A stretch of DNA of 24,759 nt from SCTD01 sp046593875 (GTDB lineage: Bacteria > Actinomycetota > Actinomycetes > Mycobacteriales > SCTD01): contig JBKJQQ010000168.1 in assembly GCA_046593875.1 (NCBI GenBank), positions 1 to 24,759 on the forward strand. Direction: 5' to 3'. A program made the translations under genes and the position numbers. This document shows, in pieces, positions 14,594-24,581 of the stretch; position 1 is the first letter of the stretch; every line of letters begins with the position of its first letter. Below the pieces are notes generated by a model. The model saw nothing but the letters and a program-made list of their open reading frames with translations. It ran no database searches and was not told the DNA's origin.

Positions 14594-14946
14594 GTGGACA
14601 CCGTGTGCCGGACGACGCCGTCGTCGCCGGCGAGCAGCAGCGGCACGCCGACGCCGAACTCCCGCAGGACCGCGACGTCGGCCTCGGAGACCAGCGCGCC
14701 GCCCACGACCGCGGCCGCCTCGAACGCGCGTGCGCCACTGGACGCGGCGGCCGCGACGGCCGCCCGCAGCGCGGACGTCGTGAGGCCGGGGTCGCGGTTC
14801 TCGACCGTGGCTCCGGCATAGGTACGGCCGTCGCTGTCACGCACGGCCGCACCCTCGGCGACGCCGGTGTGCGGCGCGTGCGCGCGCAGCCTCGCGCCGC
14901 GGGCGAGGGTGACGATCTTGGCGTCCTCGGGGTCGAGCTCAGGCAC
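14590..14946 (-). CDS. Degenerate cytidine deaminase-like protein
   Basis: This 118-residue protein aligns by eye with small tetrameric cytidine deaminases: HTGVAEGAAV is in the place of the usual substrate loop, and GATVENRDPGLTTSALRAAV is in the place of GxNVENASYGLTxCAERxA. The zinc-binding residues are lost. The CAER position reads SALR, and the PCxxC region (around VSEADVAVL) has no Cys at all; the whole protein lacks Cys. It therefore cannot be a normal zinc deaminase. Its place between the CorC-like gene and era, with overlaps on both sides (8 nt with CorC, 4 nt with era), suggests a kept structural or regulatory role. The start is GTG at 14946. Confidence 0.85.
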   Translation of the reverse strand: MPELDPEDAKIVTLARGARLRAHAPHTGVAEGAAVRDSDGRTYAGATVENRDPGLTTSALRAAVAAAASSGARAFEAAAVVGGALVSEADVAVLREFGVGVPLLLAGDDGVVRHTVST

Positions 14947-16225
14947 GGTGGCGGGTCTCCTCGTGGTGGTCTGAAGCGCGGCGCACGATGACCGTGCCGA
15001 TGCGGTTGCGGCGCCCCTTGGCGCTCTCGGCGACGAGCACGAGCCCGCCGACCTCGGCCGTGGCGCCGGGGATCGGCACGCGGCCCAGGGCGACGGCCAG
15101 CAGACCGCCGACCGTCTCGACGTCGTCGTGGGGCAGCTCGACGCCGTACAGCTCCTCGAGGTCCTCGATCGGCAGGCGGGCCGTCACGCGACGGGTGTGC
15201 TCGTCGACGTCCTCGACCGGCGGCGCCTCGCGGTCGTACTCGTCGGTGATCTCGCCGACGATCTCCTCGAGGACGTCCTCGATGGTGACCAGTCCGGCCG
15301 TGCCGCCGTACTCGTCGACGACGACGGCGATGTGGCCGAGCGCGGTCTGCATCTCGCGCAGCAGGTCGTCGACCGGCTTGCTCTCGGGCACGAAGACCGG
15401 TTCGCGCATGACGTCCTCGACCTTGACCGCACCGCCGCCCTCGGTCCGCTCCTTGCGCACGAGGTCCTTGAGGTAGGCCACCCCGAGCACGTCGTCGGCG
15501 TTCTCGCCGACGACCGGGATACGACTGAACCCGCTGCGCAACAGGAGGTTCAGCGCCTGCTTCACGGACTTGCCGCGCTCGATGGTGACGATGTCCGTGC
15601 GCGGCACCATGACCTCGCGCACGATCGTGTCGCCGAGCTCGAAGACCGAGTTGATCATGTCGCGCTCGGAGCGCTCCACGACGCCGCGCTCCTGGGCCAG
15701 CTCCACCAGGTCGCGCAGCTCGGCCTCGGAGGAGAACGGTCCCTCCCGGAAGCCCTTGCCCGGGGTCAGGGCGTTGCCGGCCAGGATGAGCAGCGTGGGC
15801 AGCGGCCCGAACACCTTGCGCAGAGCCAGGGCCACGCCGGAGCCGAGCAGCGCCACGCGCTCCGCCTGCTGGCGCCCGATCGTGCGCGGACCCACGCCGA
15901 CGAAGACGTAGTTGACGATCGTCATGATCGCGACCGCCACGACCACCCCGAGCGAGCCGTCGATCCGGTCGATGCAGTACGACACGACGACACCGGCGGC
16001 GGCCAGCTCGAACAGCATCCGCAGCAGCAGGAGCAGGTTGAGGATGCGCGGCGGGTCGGCCAGCACGCGCGCCAGGCGCTGCGCGCCGTTGCGCTCGTCG
16101 CGGACCAGCTCCTCCACCCGCACGCGGGAGACGCGGGAGAACGCCGCCTCCAAGCAGCCCAGCAGTCCGGCCAGCACGACGAACCCGACGGCGCTGACGA
16201 GCGGCAGGACCTCGGTGCTCGTCAC
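14939..16225 (-). CDS. CNNM/CBS-domain membrane transporter-like protein (CorC/HlyC family)
   Basis: This 428-residue inner-membrane protein of the hemolysin C/CorC group is often linked to magnesium or cobalt handling. Residues about 5-150 form the DUF21/CNNM membrane domain with four hydrophobic segments. A CBS pair follows (about 203-258 with MVPRTDIVTI, and 268-325 with VVDEYGGTAGLVTIEDVLEE), then the CorC_HlyC C-terminal domain (about 335-415). The start is GTG at 16225, with TAGTCT 7 nt upstream. It leads an operon with the cytidine-deaminase-like gene and era, and is divergent from znuA. Confidence 0.93.
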   Translation of the reverse strand: MTSTEVLPLVSAVGFVVLAGLLGCLEAAFSRVSRVRVEELVRDERNGAQRLARVLADPPRILNLLLLLRMLFELAAAGVVVSYCIDRIDGSLGVVVAVAIMTIVNYVFVGVGPRTIGRQQAERVALLGSGVALALRKVFGPLPTLLILAGNALTPGKGFREGPFSSEAELRDLVELAQERGVVERSERDMINSVFELGDTIVREVMVPRTDIVTIERGKSVKQALNLLLRSGFSRIPVVGENADDVLGVAYLKDLVRKERTEGGGAVKVEDVMREPVFVPESKPVDDLLREMQTALGHIAVVVDEYGGTAGLVTIEDVLEEIVGEITDEYDREAPPVEDVDEHTRRVTARLPIEDLEELYGVELPHDDVETVGGLLAVALGRVPIPGATAEVGGLVLVAESAKGRRNRIGTVIVRRASDHHEETRHRA

Positions 16226-16232
16226 TCGGTGC

Positions 16233-16238
16233 AGACTA
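16233..16238 (-). promoter_or_regulatory. Candidate -10 of a leaderless CorC-Cdd-Era promoter
   Basis: TAGTCT on the minus strand lies 7 nt before GTG 16225. The same hexamer serves divergent znuA. Confidence 0.55.
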
Positions 16239-16257
16239 CCGAGCCGCCAACCGGTAC

Positions 16258-16272
16258 TGACAACCGTTCCCA
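16258..16272 (+). promoter_or_regulatory. Candidate Zur operator
   Basis: TGACAACCGTTCCCA is a 7-1-7 imperfect palindrome (5 of 7 pairs) in the layout of actinobacterial Zur boxes. It covers the expected -35 region of znuA (TGACAA is 18 bp before the -10), and zur is the last gene of the operon. The identification rests on position and layout; the sequence match is partial. Confidence 0.5.
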
Positions 16273-16281
16273 ACAAGCTGC

Positions 16282-16287
16282 TAGTCT
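16282..16287 (+). promoter_or_regulatory. Candidate -10 of a leaderless znuA promoter
   Basis: TAGTCT lies 6 nt before GTG 16294 and there is no Shine-Dalgarno. Confidence 0.55.
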
Positions 16288-16293
16288 GCCATC

Positions 16294-17189
16294 GTGCGCC
16301 TGCTCCCCGCCCTCCTGCTGTCCACCACGCTGGCCGCCTGCGCCTCCTCCGGCGCGAGCACCTCGGACGAGGGTCCCCTCGAGGTGACGGCGGCCTTCTA
16401 CCCGTACGCCTTCCTCGTCGAGCGCGTCGGCGGACCGGACGTGGAGCTCACGACGCTGACCCGCCCCGGCGCCGAGCCGCACGACCTCGAGCTCACACCG
16501 CAGCAGGTGGCCCGGCTCGGCGAGAGCGACCTGGTCGTCTACGCCGACGGGTTCCAGCCGGCGGTCGACGAGGCCGTCGAGCAGCAGGCGGAGGAGCAGG
16601 CCTTCGACGTGAACGCGGTCACCGAGCTCGTCGAGGGCTACGTACCGCTGGAGGACGGGGAGCTCGAGCCGGAGGAGGAGGGCACCGACCCGCACGTCTG
16701 GCTGGACCCGCTCCGCTACGCGAACATCGCCATGGTCCTCGCGGCTCGGCTCGGCGAGCTGGACCCGGCCCGGGCTACGACCTACCAGGACCGTGCGGGG
16801 GCCCTGAACGACGAGCTGCTCGAGCTGGACGGCGAGCTGGCCAGGGGCCTCACGACCTGCGCGCGGCGCGAGATCGTCACCAGCCACAACGCCTTCGGCT
16901 ACCTCGCCGCGCGCTACGACCTCGAGCAGATCGCCGTCACCGGTCTCACGCCCGAGGAGGAACCGACCCCGCGTCGGCTCGCGGACGTGGCCCGCCTGGC
17001 CGAGCAGCGCGGGGTCACGACCATCTTCTTCGAGGAGCTGGTGAGCCCGCGCACCGCCGAGTCGCTAGCCCGCGAGGTGGGGGCGAAGGCCGTCGTCCTG
17101 AGCCCGCTCGAGGGGCCGCCGGGGACCGGCGACTACCTGACGGGCATGCGCGCGAACCTCGCCACCCTGCGCACCGCCCTGGGCTGCAC

Positions 17190-17193
<4 letters not shown>
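16294..17193 (+). CDS. znuA: Zinc ABC transporter substrate-binding lipoprotein
   Basis: This 299-residue extracytoplasmic metal-binding lipoprotein of the cluster A-1 family delivers Zn(II) to ZnuBC. The signal peptide ends LAAC with C16. Metal ligands are H63 (GAEPHDLELT), H134 (DPHVWLDP), H198 (TSHNAFGYLA) and probably E247 or E248 (FFEEL). The usual His-rich loop is replaced by an acidic loop at about 113-131 (ELEPEEEG). The start is GTG at 16294. The stop overlaps znuC by GTGA. Zinc rather than manganese is inferred from the linked Zur-type regulator and the His-rich ZnuC tail. Confidence 0.9.
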
Positions 17194-17947
<754 letters not shown>

Positions 17948-17951
<4 letters not shown>

Positions 17952-18772
17952 ACCCGCTCGCCCTCGACTTCATGCAGCGCGCGCTGGTCGCCGCGCTGCT
18001 CGTCGGACTTGCCGCTCCCGCCGTCGGCGTCTTCCTCGTGCAGCGCCGGCTGGCGCTCATGGGCGACGGCATCGGCCACATCGCCCTGACCGGCGTGGCT
18101 CTGGGCTTCCTGCTCGGGACGGCCCCGGTGCTGACCGCTGTCGTCGTCGCGACCCTCGGTGCAGTCGTCATCGAGCTGGTCCGGCAGTCGGGCCGGACCA
18201 GCGGCGACGTCGCACTCGCCTTGATGTTCTACGGCGGCATCGCCGGCGGTGTGCTGCTCATCGGGCTGTCCAGCGAGGGGACCAACGCCAACCTGCTGGC
18301 CTACCTGTTCGGCTCGCTCACGTCGGTCTCGCCCGCTGACGTCGTCGTCATCAGCGCCCTGTCCGGCGTGCTGCTGCTGACGGTCGCCGTCGTCGGTCGC
18401 GAGCTGTTCGCCGTCTGCCACGACGAGGAGCACGCGCGGGTCGCCGGCTTGCCCGTGCGGACGCTCAACATCCTTCTCGCCGTCATGGCTGCCGTGACCG
18501 TCACCGTCGCGATGCGCGTCGTGGGCCTGCTGCTCGTCAGCGCGCTCATGGTCGTCCCGGTCGCGACCGCGCAGCAGCTGGTCCGGGGCTTCCGGGCCAC
18601 CGTGCTGCTCGCGCTGGGAGTCGGCGTCGTCTCCTCGCTGTCCGGCGTGCTGGGCAGCTACTACGCCGACACCGCCCCGGGCGCGATGATCGTCGTGGTG
18701 GCGCTGGGCCTGTTCCTGATCGCCTCCACCGCAGGCGTGCTCGTACGACGCGCGCGTGCCGTGCCCGCGTGA
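17948..18772 (+). CDS. znuB: Zinc ABC transporter permease
   Basis: This 274-residue ABC-3 family membrane protein has about eight hydrophobic segments. Family features include RRLALMGDGIGHIALTGVAL (36-55) and the LLLVSALMVVPVATAQQL segment near residue 200. The start is GTG at 17948 within the znuC stop. The zur start codon follows after 10 bp. Confidence 0.93.
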
Positions 18773-18782
18773 GGGGGCCCGC

Positions 18783-19208
18783 ATGACGCGCCCGCTGCCC
18801 GGGATCCGGACCACCCGCCAGCGCACCGCCGTCGCCGAGCTGCTCGAGAGGGTGGACGGGTTCAAGAGCGCGCAGGACCTGCACGACCTGCTGCGCACCG
18901 ACGGCGCCTCCGTCGGGCTCACGACCGTCTACCGCCACCTGCAGTCGCTGGCCGACGCCGGTCAGGTCGACGTGCTGCGCAACGACGACGGGGAGAGCGT
19001 CTACCGGCGCTGCTCGACCGACGTGCACCACCACCACCTGGTCTGCCGCGCGTGCGGGCGCAGCGTCGAGGTCGAGGGGCCCGAGGTCGAGGCGTGGGCG
19101 TCGGCGATCGCGGCGCAGCACGGCTTCCGCGACGTCAGCCACACGGTCGAGGTCTTCGGCCTGTGCGCAGCCTGCTCCCGGACTACGTCGCGGAGCGCCA
19201 GGAGCTGA
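18783..19208 (+). CDS. zur: Fur-family zinc uptake regulator
   Basis: This 141-residue Fur-family repressor has an N-terminal winged helix (TTRQRTAVAELL, then GLTTVYRHLQSLADAG, 45-60). The metal sites are HHHHLVCRACG (H82-H85, C88, C91) and C128/C131 (LCAAC), the latter pairs forming a structural zinc site. The assignment as Zur rather than Fur rests on its operon with znuACB. The ATG at 18783 has GAGGGG about 6 nt upstream. An alternative GTG at 18756 would overlap znuB and adds nine unlike residues. The 3' end overlaps convergent ybeY by 26 bp. Confidence 0.92.
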   Translation: MTRPLPGIRTTRQRTAVAELLERVDGFKSAQDLHDLLRTDGASVGLTTVYRHLQSLADAGQVDVLRNDDGESVYRRCSTDVHHHHLVCRACGRSVEVEGPEVEAWASAIAAQHGFRDVSHTVEVFGLCAACSRTTSRSARS

Positions 19209-19676
19209 GCAGCTCGGCCTGGAGCCCGAACATCTCGGCGTGCTCCTCGGGCTCGCCGTGGTCGTAGCCGAGCAGGTGCAGCACGCCGTGCGTGCAGAGC
19301 AGGTGCAGCTCGGCCTCGGTCCCGTGGCCGGCCTCACGACCCTGCTTCTCGGCGACCTCGGGGCACAGCACGACGTCGCCGAGCACCGCCGGCGAGGCCT
19401 CGTCGTCGTCCTCCGCGGGGGCGCCGTGCCCTGAGCCGTGGCCGACGCCGCGCGAGCCGCGCAGGTCGAGCTCGTCCATCGGGAAGGCGAGCACGTCGGT
19501 GGGCCCGTCCTCGTTCATCCACCGGACGTGCAGCTTCTCCATCTGCTCGACGTCGACCAGCAGCAGCGAGAGCTCGGCCAGCGGCGACACCCCCATGCGG
19601 TCGAGCACGTGCCGCGCGATGCGGACGAGCTTCTCCTCATCGACGGCGACGCCGCTCTCGTTGGCGACCTCGATGC

Positions 19677-19680
<4 letters not shown>
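19183..19680 (-). CDS. ybeY: Endoribonuclease YbeY
   Basis: This zinc-dependent RNase is involved in 16S rRNA 3'-end maturation and ribosome quality control. The 165-residue protein has the metal motif HGVLHLLGYDH with H131, H135 and H141, and NEDGPTDVLAFP near 56-67. A Gly/His/acidic insert at about 72-97 (GVGHGSGHGAPAEDDDE) is longer than in many homologues. The ATG at 19680 overlaps the phoH stop (ATGA). Confidence 0.95.
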
Positions 19681-20723
<1,043 letters not shown>

Positions 20724-20776
20724 GGGGTCGGCGGTCGCCGTTCGCCTGCTCTCGGGGTCGTCCGGGTGGGAGTTCG

Positions 20777-20782
20777 AGATTA
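20777..20782 (-). promoter_or_regulatory. Possible internal -10 upstream of phoH
   Basis: TAATCT on the minus strand lies in the 70-bp gap between the HIT gene and phoH and would give a leader of about 47 nt. Confidence 0.3.
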
Positions 20783-20793
20783 CCCGGGAAGGC

Positions 20794-21132
20794 CTATCCG
20801 AGCGGGCCGAGCGCGCGACCGCCCAAGAGGTGCACGTGCAGGTGGTGCACGGTCTGGCCGCTGTCGTCACCGGTGTTGGTGACGAGCCGGTAGCCGCCGG
20901 TCAGCCCCTCCTTCTGCGCGACTGCCACCGCCGCGGCCAGCACCTCGGCGAGCAGCGCGGGGTCTGCGTCGGCGCAGGCCGCCGCATCGGCGTGGTGGTC
21001 GCGCGGGATCACCAGCACGTGGGTCGGCGCCTGGGGTCCGATGTCGCGGAACGCCAGCGTCCGCGGCGTCTCCTGCACGACGGTCGCCGGGACCTCCCCC
21101 GCCCCGATGCGGCAGAACAGGCAGTCGCTCAT
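20794..21132 (-). CDS. HIT (histidine triad) family hydrolase
   Basis: This 112-residue HINT-type purine nucleotide hydrolase-like protein has the histidine triad in VHHLHVHLLGG (H97, H99, H101), the N-terminal CLFCRI (C4, C7) and LVIPRDHHAD near 40-49. The natural substrate is unknown. The ATG at 21132 overlaps the stop of the upstream small membrane protein gene (ATGA). Confidence 0.93.
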   Translation of the reverse strand: MSDCLFCRIGAGEVPATVVQETPRTLAFRDIGPQAPTHVLVIPRDHHADAAACADADPALLAEVLAAAVAVAQKEGLTGGYRLVTNTGDDSGQTVHHLHVHLLGGRALGPLG

Positions 21133-21590
21133 CGTCGGTCCCTGGTCACGTGCAGACCGTAGGCCCCACCGGCCCCCAGAAGGGCCGCGAGCGCGAGCAG
21201 GACGAGCAGGACGCGCTGGACCGGGTCGGCGGGCCCGGACGAGGAGGCGGCCGGTTCGCTCTCCCCTTCGGCGGTCGGGGCGGCCGACGGCAGAACGGCG
21301 TCGACCGGGGCGGCCGGGACCGGGCTCGCGATCTCCACGGGTGAGGGCGCCGACGTCGTGCGCACGGGGACCGGTGCCGGGCCGACCGGCTCCTGCGTCG
21401 TCGCGACGGGACGCGGCGACCGTGTGCGTCGGGGCATCGGCGAAGGCTCCGCGGTCGGGTCCGGGGTCGCCTCCGGCTCCTCGGAGGCGGGCAGCGGCAG
21501 CCCGGGTGACGGCTGCGCCGACTGCGCCGTCGCCGGGGCGGCCGGCAGCAGCACGAAGGCCACGGCGAGAGCCAGACTGCGCACGACCAC
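21129..21590 (-). CDS. Pro/Ala/Ser-rich secreted protein with C-terminal anchor
   Basis: This 153-residue protein is of unknown function. An N-terminal signal peptide (VVRSLALAVAFVLLPAAPATA) leads to a disordered Pro/Ala/Ser/Thr-rich stretch (about 24-120), then one hydrophobic helix (VLLVLLALAALLGAGGAYG) and a basic end (HVTRDRR). It is probably a short surface stalk. The start is GTG at 21590 or 21584. TACGGT at 21597-21602 is 6 nt before GTG 21590 and could be an internal leaderless promoter. It lies between rsmE and the HIT gene in the same direction. Confidence 0.75.
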   Translation of the reverse strand: MVVRSLALAVAFVLLPAAPATAQSAQPSPGLPLPASEEPEATPDPTAEPSPMPRRTRSPRPVATTQEPVGPAPVPVRTTSAPSPVEIASPVPAAPVDAVLPSAAPTAEGESEPAASSSGPADPVQRVLLVLLALAALLGAGGAYGLHVTRDRR

Positions 21591-21619
21591 GGCAGGACCG
21601 TACTGGTGGCCGCCCTGGC

Positions 21620-22345
21620 TCAGGCCCAGCGTGACGTGCGGGCGCTCACGACCGCGACGGCGGCCGCGCCCGCCGTCGAGGTCCGCACCACGCTGCTCCC
21701 CAACCGAACGGCCACCGCTCCGGCGGCGGTCAGCGCGCGCACCTCCTGGTCGGTGACACCACCCTCGGGACCCACGACCAGCAGCAGCTCACCTGAAGCC
21801 GGCAGGTCGACGGAGGCCAGCGGCACGACTGCCGTCTCGTGCAGCAGCAGGGTCGGCGTCGAGGCCACCCGCACGAGCAGGTCCTCGGTCGAGGCCCAGT
21901 GCGCGACGACCGGGTGCCGCGCGCGGCGGGACTGCTTGCCTGCTTCGCGAGCCGTGGATCGCCAGCGGGACAGGGCCTTCTCACCGCGCGGGCCCTCCCA
22001 CTTCACGATGCAGCGCTCGGCCTGCCAGGGCAGCACCTCGTCGACGCCGACCTCGGTGGCGAGCTCGACGGCGAGCTCGCCGCGGTCGCCTTTGGCCAGG
22101 GCCTGCACGAGCACCAAGCGGGGTTGCGGCTGCGTCTCGACCACCCGGCTGTCGACGCGCAGCCGGACGGTGTCCTGGCCGAGTCCGACGACGGTGCAGG
22201 ACGCACGGGTGCCCTGTCCATCGGCGAGATCGACATGCTCACCGAGCTTCACGCGCCGCACGGTGGCGGCGTGCCGTCCCTCCGGACCGCTCAGCTCGAG
22301 GAGGTCGCCGGTCAGGTCGTTGCAGAGAAAGAGCGCTGAGCTCAC
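21620..22345 (-). CDS. rsmE: 16S rRNA m3U1498 methyltransferase
   Basis: It methylates uridine 1498 of 16S rRNA. This is a SPOUT-class enzyme of 241 residues with an N-terminal PUA-like part and a C-terminal knot containing VVGPEGGVTDQE and RLGSSVVRTSTA. The usual LGxRILRTETA motif is slightly altered (SSVVRTSTA). The start is GTG at 22345, overlapping the dnaJ stop by GTGA. Confidence 0.94.
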   Translation of the reverse strand: MSSALFLCNDLTGDLLELSGPEGRHAATVRRVKLGEHVDLADGQGTRASCTVVGLGQDTVRLRVDSRVVETQPQPRLVLVQALAKGDRGELAVELATEVGVDEVLPWQAERCIVKWEGPRGEKALSRWRSTAREAGKQSRRARHPVVAHWASTEDLLVRVASTPTLLLHETAVVPLASVDLPASGELLLVVGPEGGVTDQEVRALTAAGAVAVRLGSSVVRTSTAGAAAVAVVSARTSRWA

Positions 22346-23451
22346 CGGCGACGGCGGCCGAACAGGCCGTTGCCCTTGCCGGAGCCGTCCGGGCGCTCCT
22401 CGCCGCGGAGCTTGGCGAGGTCGCGCAGCAGCTGCTCCTGGTCGCGGTCCAGCTTGGTCGGCACCTCGATGCGCAGGTGGACGTGCAGGTCACCACGACC
22501 GGTCGCCCGCAGGTGCGGGACACCGCGGGCGCGCAGGGTGATGACCTCCTCGGGCTGCGTGCCCGGGGCGATGTCGAGCTGCTCGTCGCCGTCCAGCGTC
22601 GTGAGCGGCACCGTCGTGCCGAGCGCCGCCGCGGTCATCGGCAGCGTGACCGTGCAGTGCAGGTCGTCGCCCTCGCGGTGGAAGACCGGGTGCTCGCGCT
22701 CGATCACCTCGACGTAGAGGTCACCCGCCGGGCCGCCACCGGGACCGACCTCGCCCTCGCCGGTCAGCCGGATGCGCATGCCGTGCTCGACGCCGGCCGG
22801 CACCTTGACCGTCAGCGTCCGGCGCGCGCGGACCCGGCCGTCGCCGCTGCACTCGCCGCACGGGTGCTCGATGACCGACCCCAGACCGCTGCAGCGCGGG
22901 CAGGCCCGGGTCGTCATGACCTGGCCGAGGAACGAGCGCTGCACCTGCTGCACCTCGCCGCGGCCCTGGCAGGTGTCGCAGACGCTCGGGTGCGTGCCCG
23001 CGGCGGTGCCCTGCCCCGTGCAGGTCGTGCAGACGACGGCGGTCTCGACGGCGAGCTCGCGCTCGGTGCCGAACGCCGTCTCGGCCAGCTCGCACTCGAT
23101 CCGCAGCAGCGCGTCCGAGCCCTGCCGCACCCGGCTGCGGGGCCCGCGCGCGCCGCCGCCGCCGAAGAACGCGTCCATGATGTCGCCGAGCCCGCCGAAG
23201 CCGCCCTGGAACGGGCTGCCCGCACTGCCCGGTCCGCTCCCCAGCGGGTCGCCGCCGAGGTCGACGATCTGGCGCTTCTGCGGGTCGGACAGCACCTCGT
23301 ACGCCGTCGTGACCTGCTTGAAGCGCTCCTGCGCCGCCGGGTCGGGGTTGACGTCGGGGTGCAGCTGGCGGGCCAGCTTGCGGTAGGCCTTCTTCAGCTC
23401 GTCGTCGGTGGCACCGGGTGCGACCCCGAGATCGCCGTAGTAGTCGGCCAT
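22342..23451 (-). CDS. dnaJ: Chaperone DnaJ (HrcA-linked, DnaJ2 type)
   Basis: This Hsp40 co-chaperone stimulates DnaK ATPase activity. The 369-residue protein has a J domain with HPD at 31-33, a Gly/Phe-rich segment (about 70-103), a zinc-finger domain of four CxxCxGxG repeats (starting near 141, 158, 184 and 198), and the client-binding C-terminus (VKVPAGVEHGMRIRL, LDGDEQLDI). The ATG at 23451 starts one base after the hrcA stop, so it is translated as an operon with hrcA and controlled by CIRCE. Confidence 0.96.
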   Translation of the reverse strand: MADYYGDLGVAPGATDDELKKAYRKLARQLHPDVNPDPAAQERFKQVTTAYEVLSDPQKRQIVDLGGDPLGSGPGSAGSPFQGGFGGLGDIMDAFFGGGGARGPRSRVRQGSDALLRIECELAETAFGTERELAVETAVVCTTCTGQGTAAGTHPSVCDTCQGRGEVQQVQRSFLGQVMTTRACPRCSGLGSVIEHPCGECSGDGRVRARRTLTVKVPAGVEHGMRIRLTGEGEVGPGGGPAGDLYVEVIEREHPVFHREGDDLHCTVTLPMTAAALGTTVPLTTLDGDEQLDIAPGTQPEEVITLRARGVPHLRATGRGDLHVHLRIEVPTKLDRDQEQLLRDLAKLRGEERPDGSGKGNGLFGRRRR

Positions 23452-23452
23452 C

Positions 23453-24472
23453 TCAGGATCCCGCCAGCAGCTCGCCGACGTAGCGCGCGACGGCTCGCAC
23501 CTGGCCCATGTTGCCCGCGTAGTCCATGCGGGTCGGGCCGACCACACCCAGACCGCCGTACGCGCTGGCGTCCGGGCCGTAGCCGACCGTCACCACGGAC
23601 GTGGACCGGAGTCCCTCCACGTTGTTCTCCTCGCCGATCTTGACGTGCACGGTGCTGGGGTCGTTGACCTCGCCCAGCAGCTTGAGCAGGACGACCTGCT
23701 CCTCGAGCGCCTCCAGGACGGGGCGCAGGGTGTGCGGGAAGTCCAGGGTGTGCCGGGTGAGGTTGGCGGTCCCGGCGATCGCGATCCGCTCCTCGGGCTG
23801 GTCGACCAGCGTCTCCAGAACGACCGACATGACGCTGGTGAGCACCGGGCGGATCGCGCGCGGCGCGGCGTCGGGCAGGTCGGCCAGCGCCGCGGGGGCG
23901 TCGACCAGCCGCGCCCCGTGCAAGCGGCTGCCGAAGACCTGCCGCAGCGTCGCGACGTCGTCGTCGGACAGCGTCGCGGGCAGCTCGACGACGCGCTGCT
24001 CGACCCGGCCGGTGTCGGTGATCAGCACCAGCAGCAGGCGGTTCGGGGCCAGGTGGACGATCTCGAGGTGGCGCACCGAGCTGCGCGACAGCGACGGGTA
24101 CTGCACGACGGCGACCTGGCGGGTCAGCTGCGCGAGCAGGCGCACCGACCGGCGGACGATCTCGTCGAGGTCGACCGCGCCCTCGAGGAAGGACTGGATC
24201 GCGCGCCGCTCCGCGGGTGAGAGCGGCTTGACCGTCGACAGCTGGTCGACGAACAGCCGGTAGCCCTTGTCGGTGGGGATGCGGCCCGCGCTGGTGTGCG
24301 GGTGGGTGATGAAGCCCTCGTCCTCCAAGGCGGCCATGTCGTTGCGGACTGTGGCCGGTGACACCCCGAGGCTGTGCCGCTCGGCCAACGCGCGCGAGCC
24401 GACCGGCTCGTTGGTGACGACGAAGTCCTCGACGATCGCCCGCAGGACCTCGAGCTTGCGGTCGTCCAGCAC
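23453..24472 (-). CDS. hrcA: Heat-inducible transcription repressor HrcA
   Basis: HrcA binds CIRCE operators to repress chaperone genes. The 339-residue protein has a winged helix with SPATVRNDMAALEDEGFI (38-55), HTSAGRIPTDKGYR (59-72) and a C-terminal GAF-like domain with IGEENNVEGL. The start is GTG at 24472, with GGGAGG about 10 nt upstream and the family N-terminus (LDDRKLEVLRAIVEDF). An open frame to 24631 would cross the CIRCE site and promoter and is rejected. The gene is autoregulated by the CIRCE site 16 bp upstream. Confidence 0.96.
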   Translation of the reverse strand: MLDDRKLEVLRAIVEDFVVTNEPVGSRALAERHSLGVSPATVRNDMAALEDEGFITHPHTSAGRIPTDKGYRLFVDQLSTVKPLSPAERRAIQSFLEGAVDLDEIVRRSVRLLAQLTRQVAVVQYPSLSRSSVRHLEIVHLAPNRLLLVLITDTGRVEQRVVELPATLSDDDVATLRQVFGSRLHGARLVDAPAALADLPDAAPRAIRPVLTSVMSVVLETLVDQPEERIAIAGTANLTRHTLDFPHTLRPVLEALEEQVVLLKLLGEVNDPSTVHVKIGEENNVEGLRSTSVVTVGYGPDASAYGGLGVVGPTRMDYAGNMGQVRAVARYVGELLAGS

Positions 24473-24487
24473 TGGGCCTGCACCTCC

Positions 24488-24514
24488 CTGGCACTCACCT
24501 CGTCGGAGTGCCAA
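24488..24514 (-). promoter_or_regulatory. CIRCE operator of hrcA
   Basis: CTGGCACTC-N9-GAGTGCCAA matches the CIRCE consensus TTAGCACTC-N9-GAGTGCTAA, with GC-rich changes in the outer arms. It covers the predicted transcription start and touches the Shine-Dalgarno. Confidence 0.92.
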
Positions 24515-24519
24515 GTGTA
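24514..24519 (-). promoter_or_regulatory. Candidate -10 of the hrcA promoter
   Basis: TACACT on the minus strand would start transcription around 24507, inside the CIRCE element. The -35 is not clear. Confidence 0.6.
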
Positions 24520-24581
24520 CGGCGAGGGGGTGATGCCGCACGGCGTCGCCGATTGTCCGGCTTGGACGGATTTCTAAAACT

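Noticed and set aside
18756..18782. Alternative zur start at GTG 18756
   Set aside because: It overlaps znuB and adds a tail unlike Fur proteins, whereas ATG 18783 has a good ribosome binding site.
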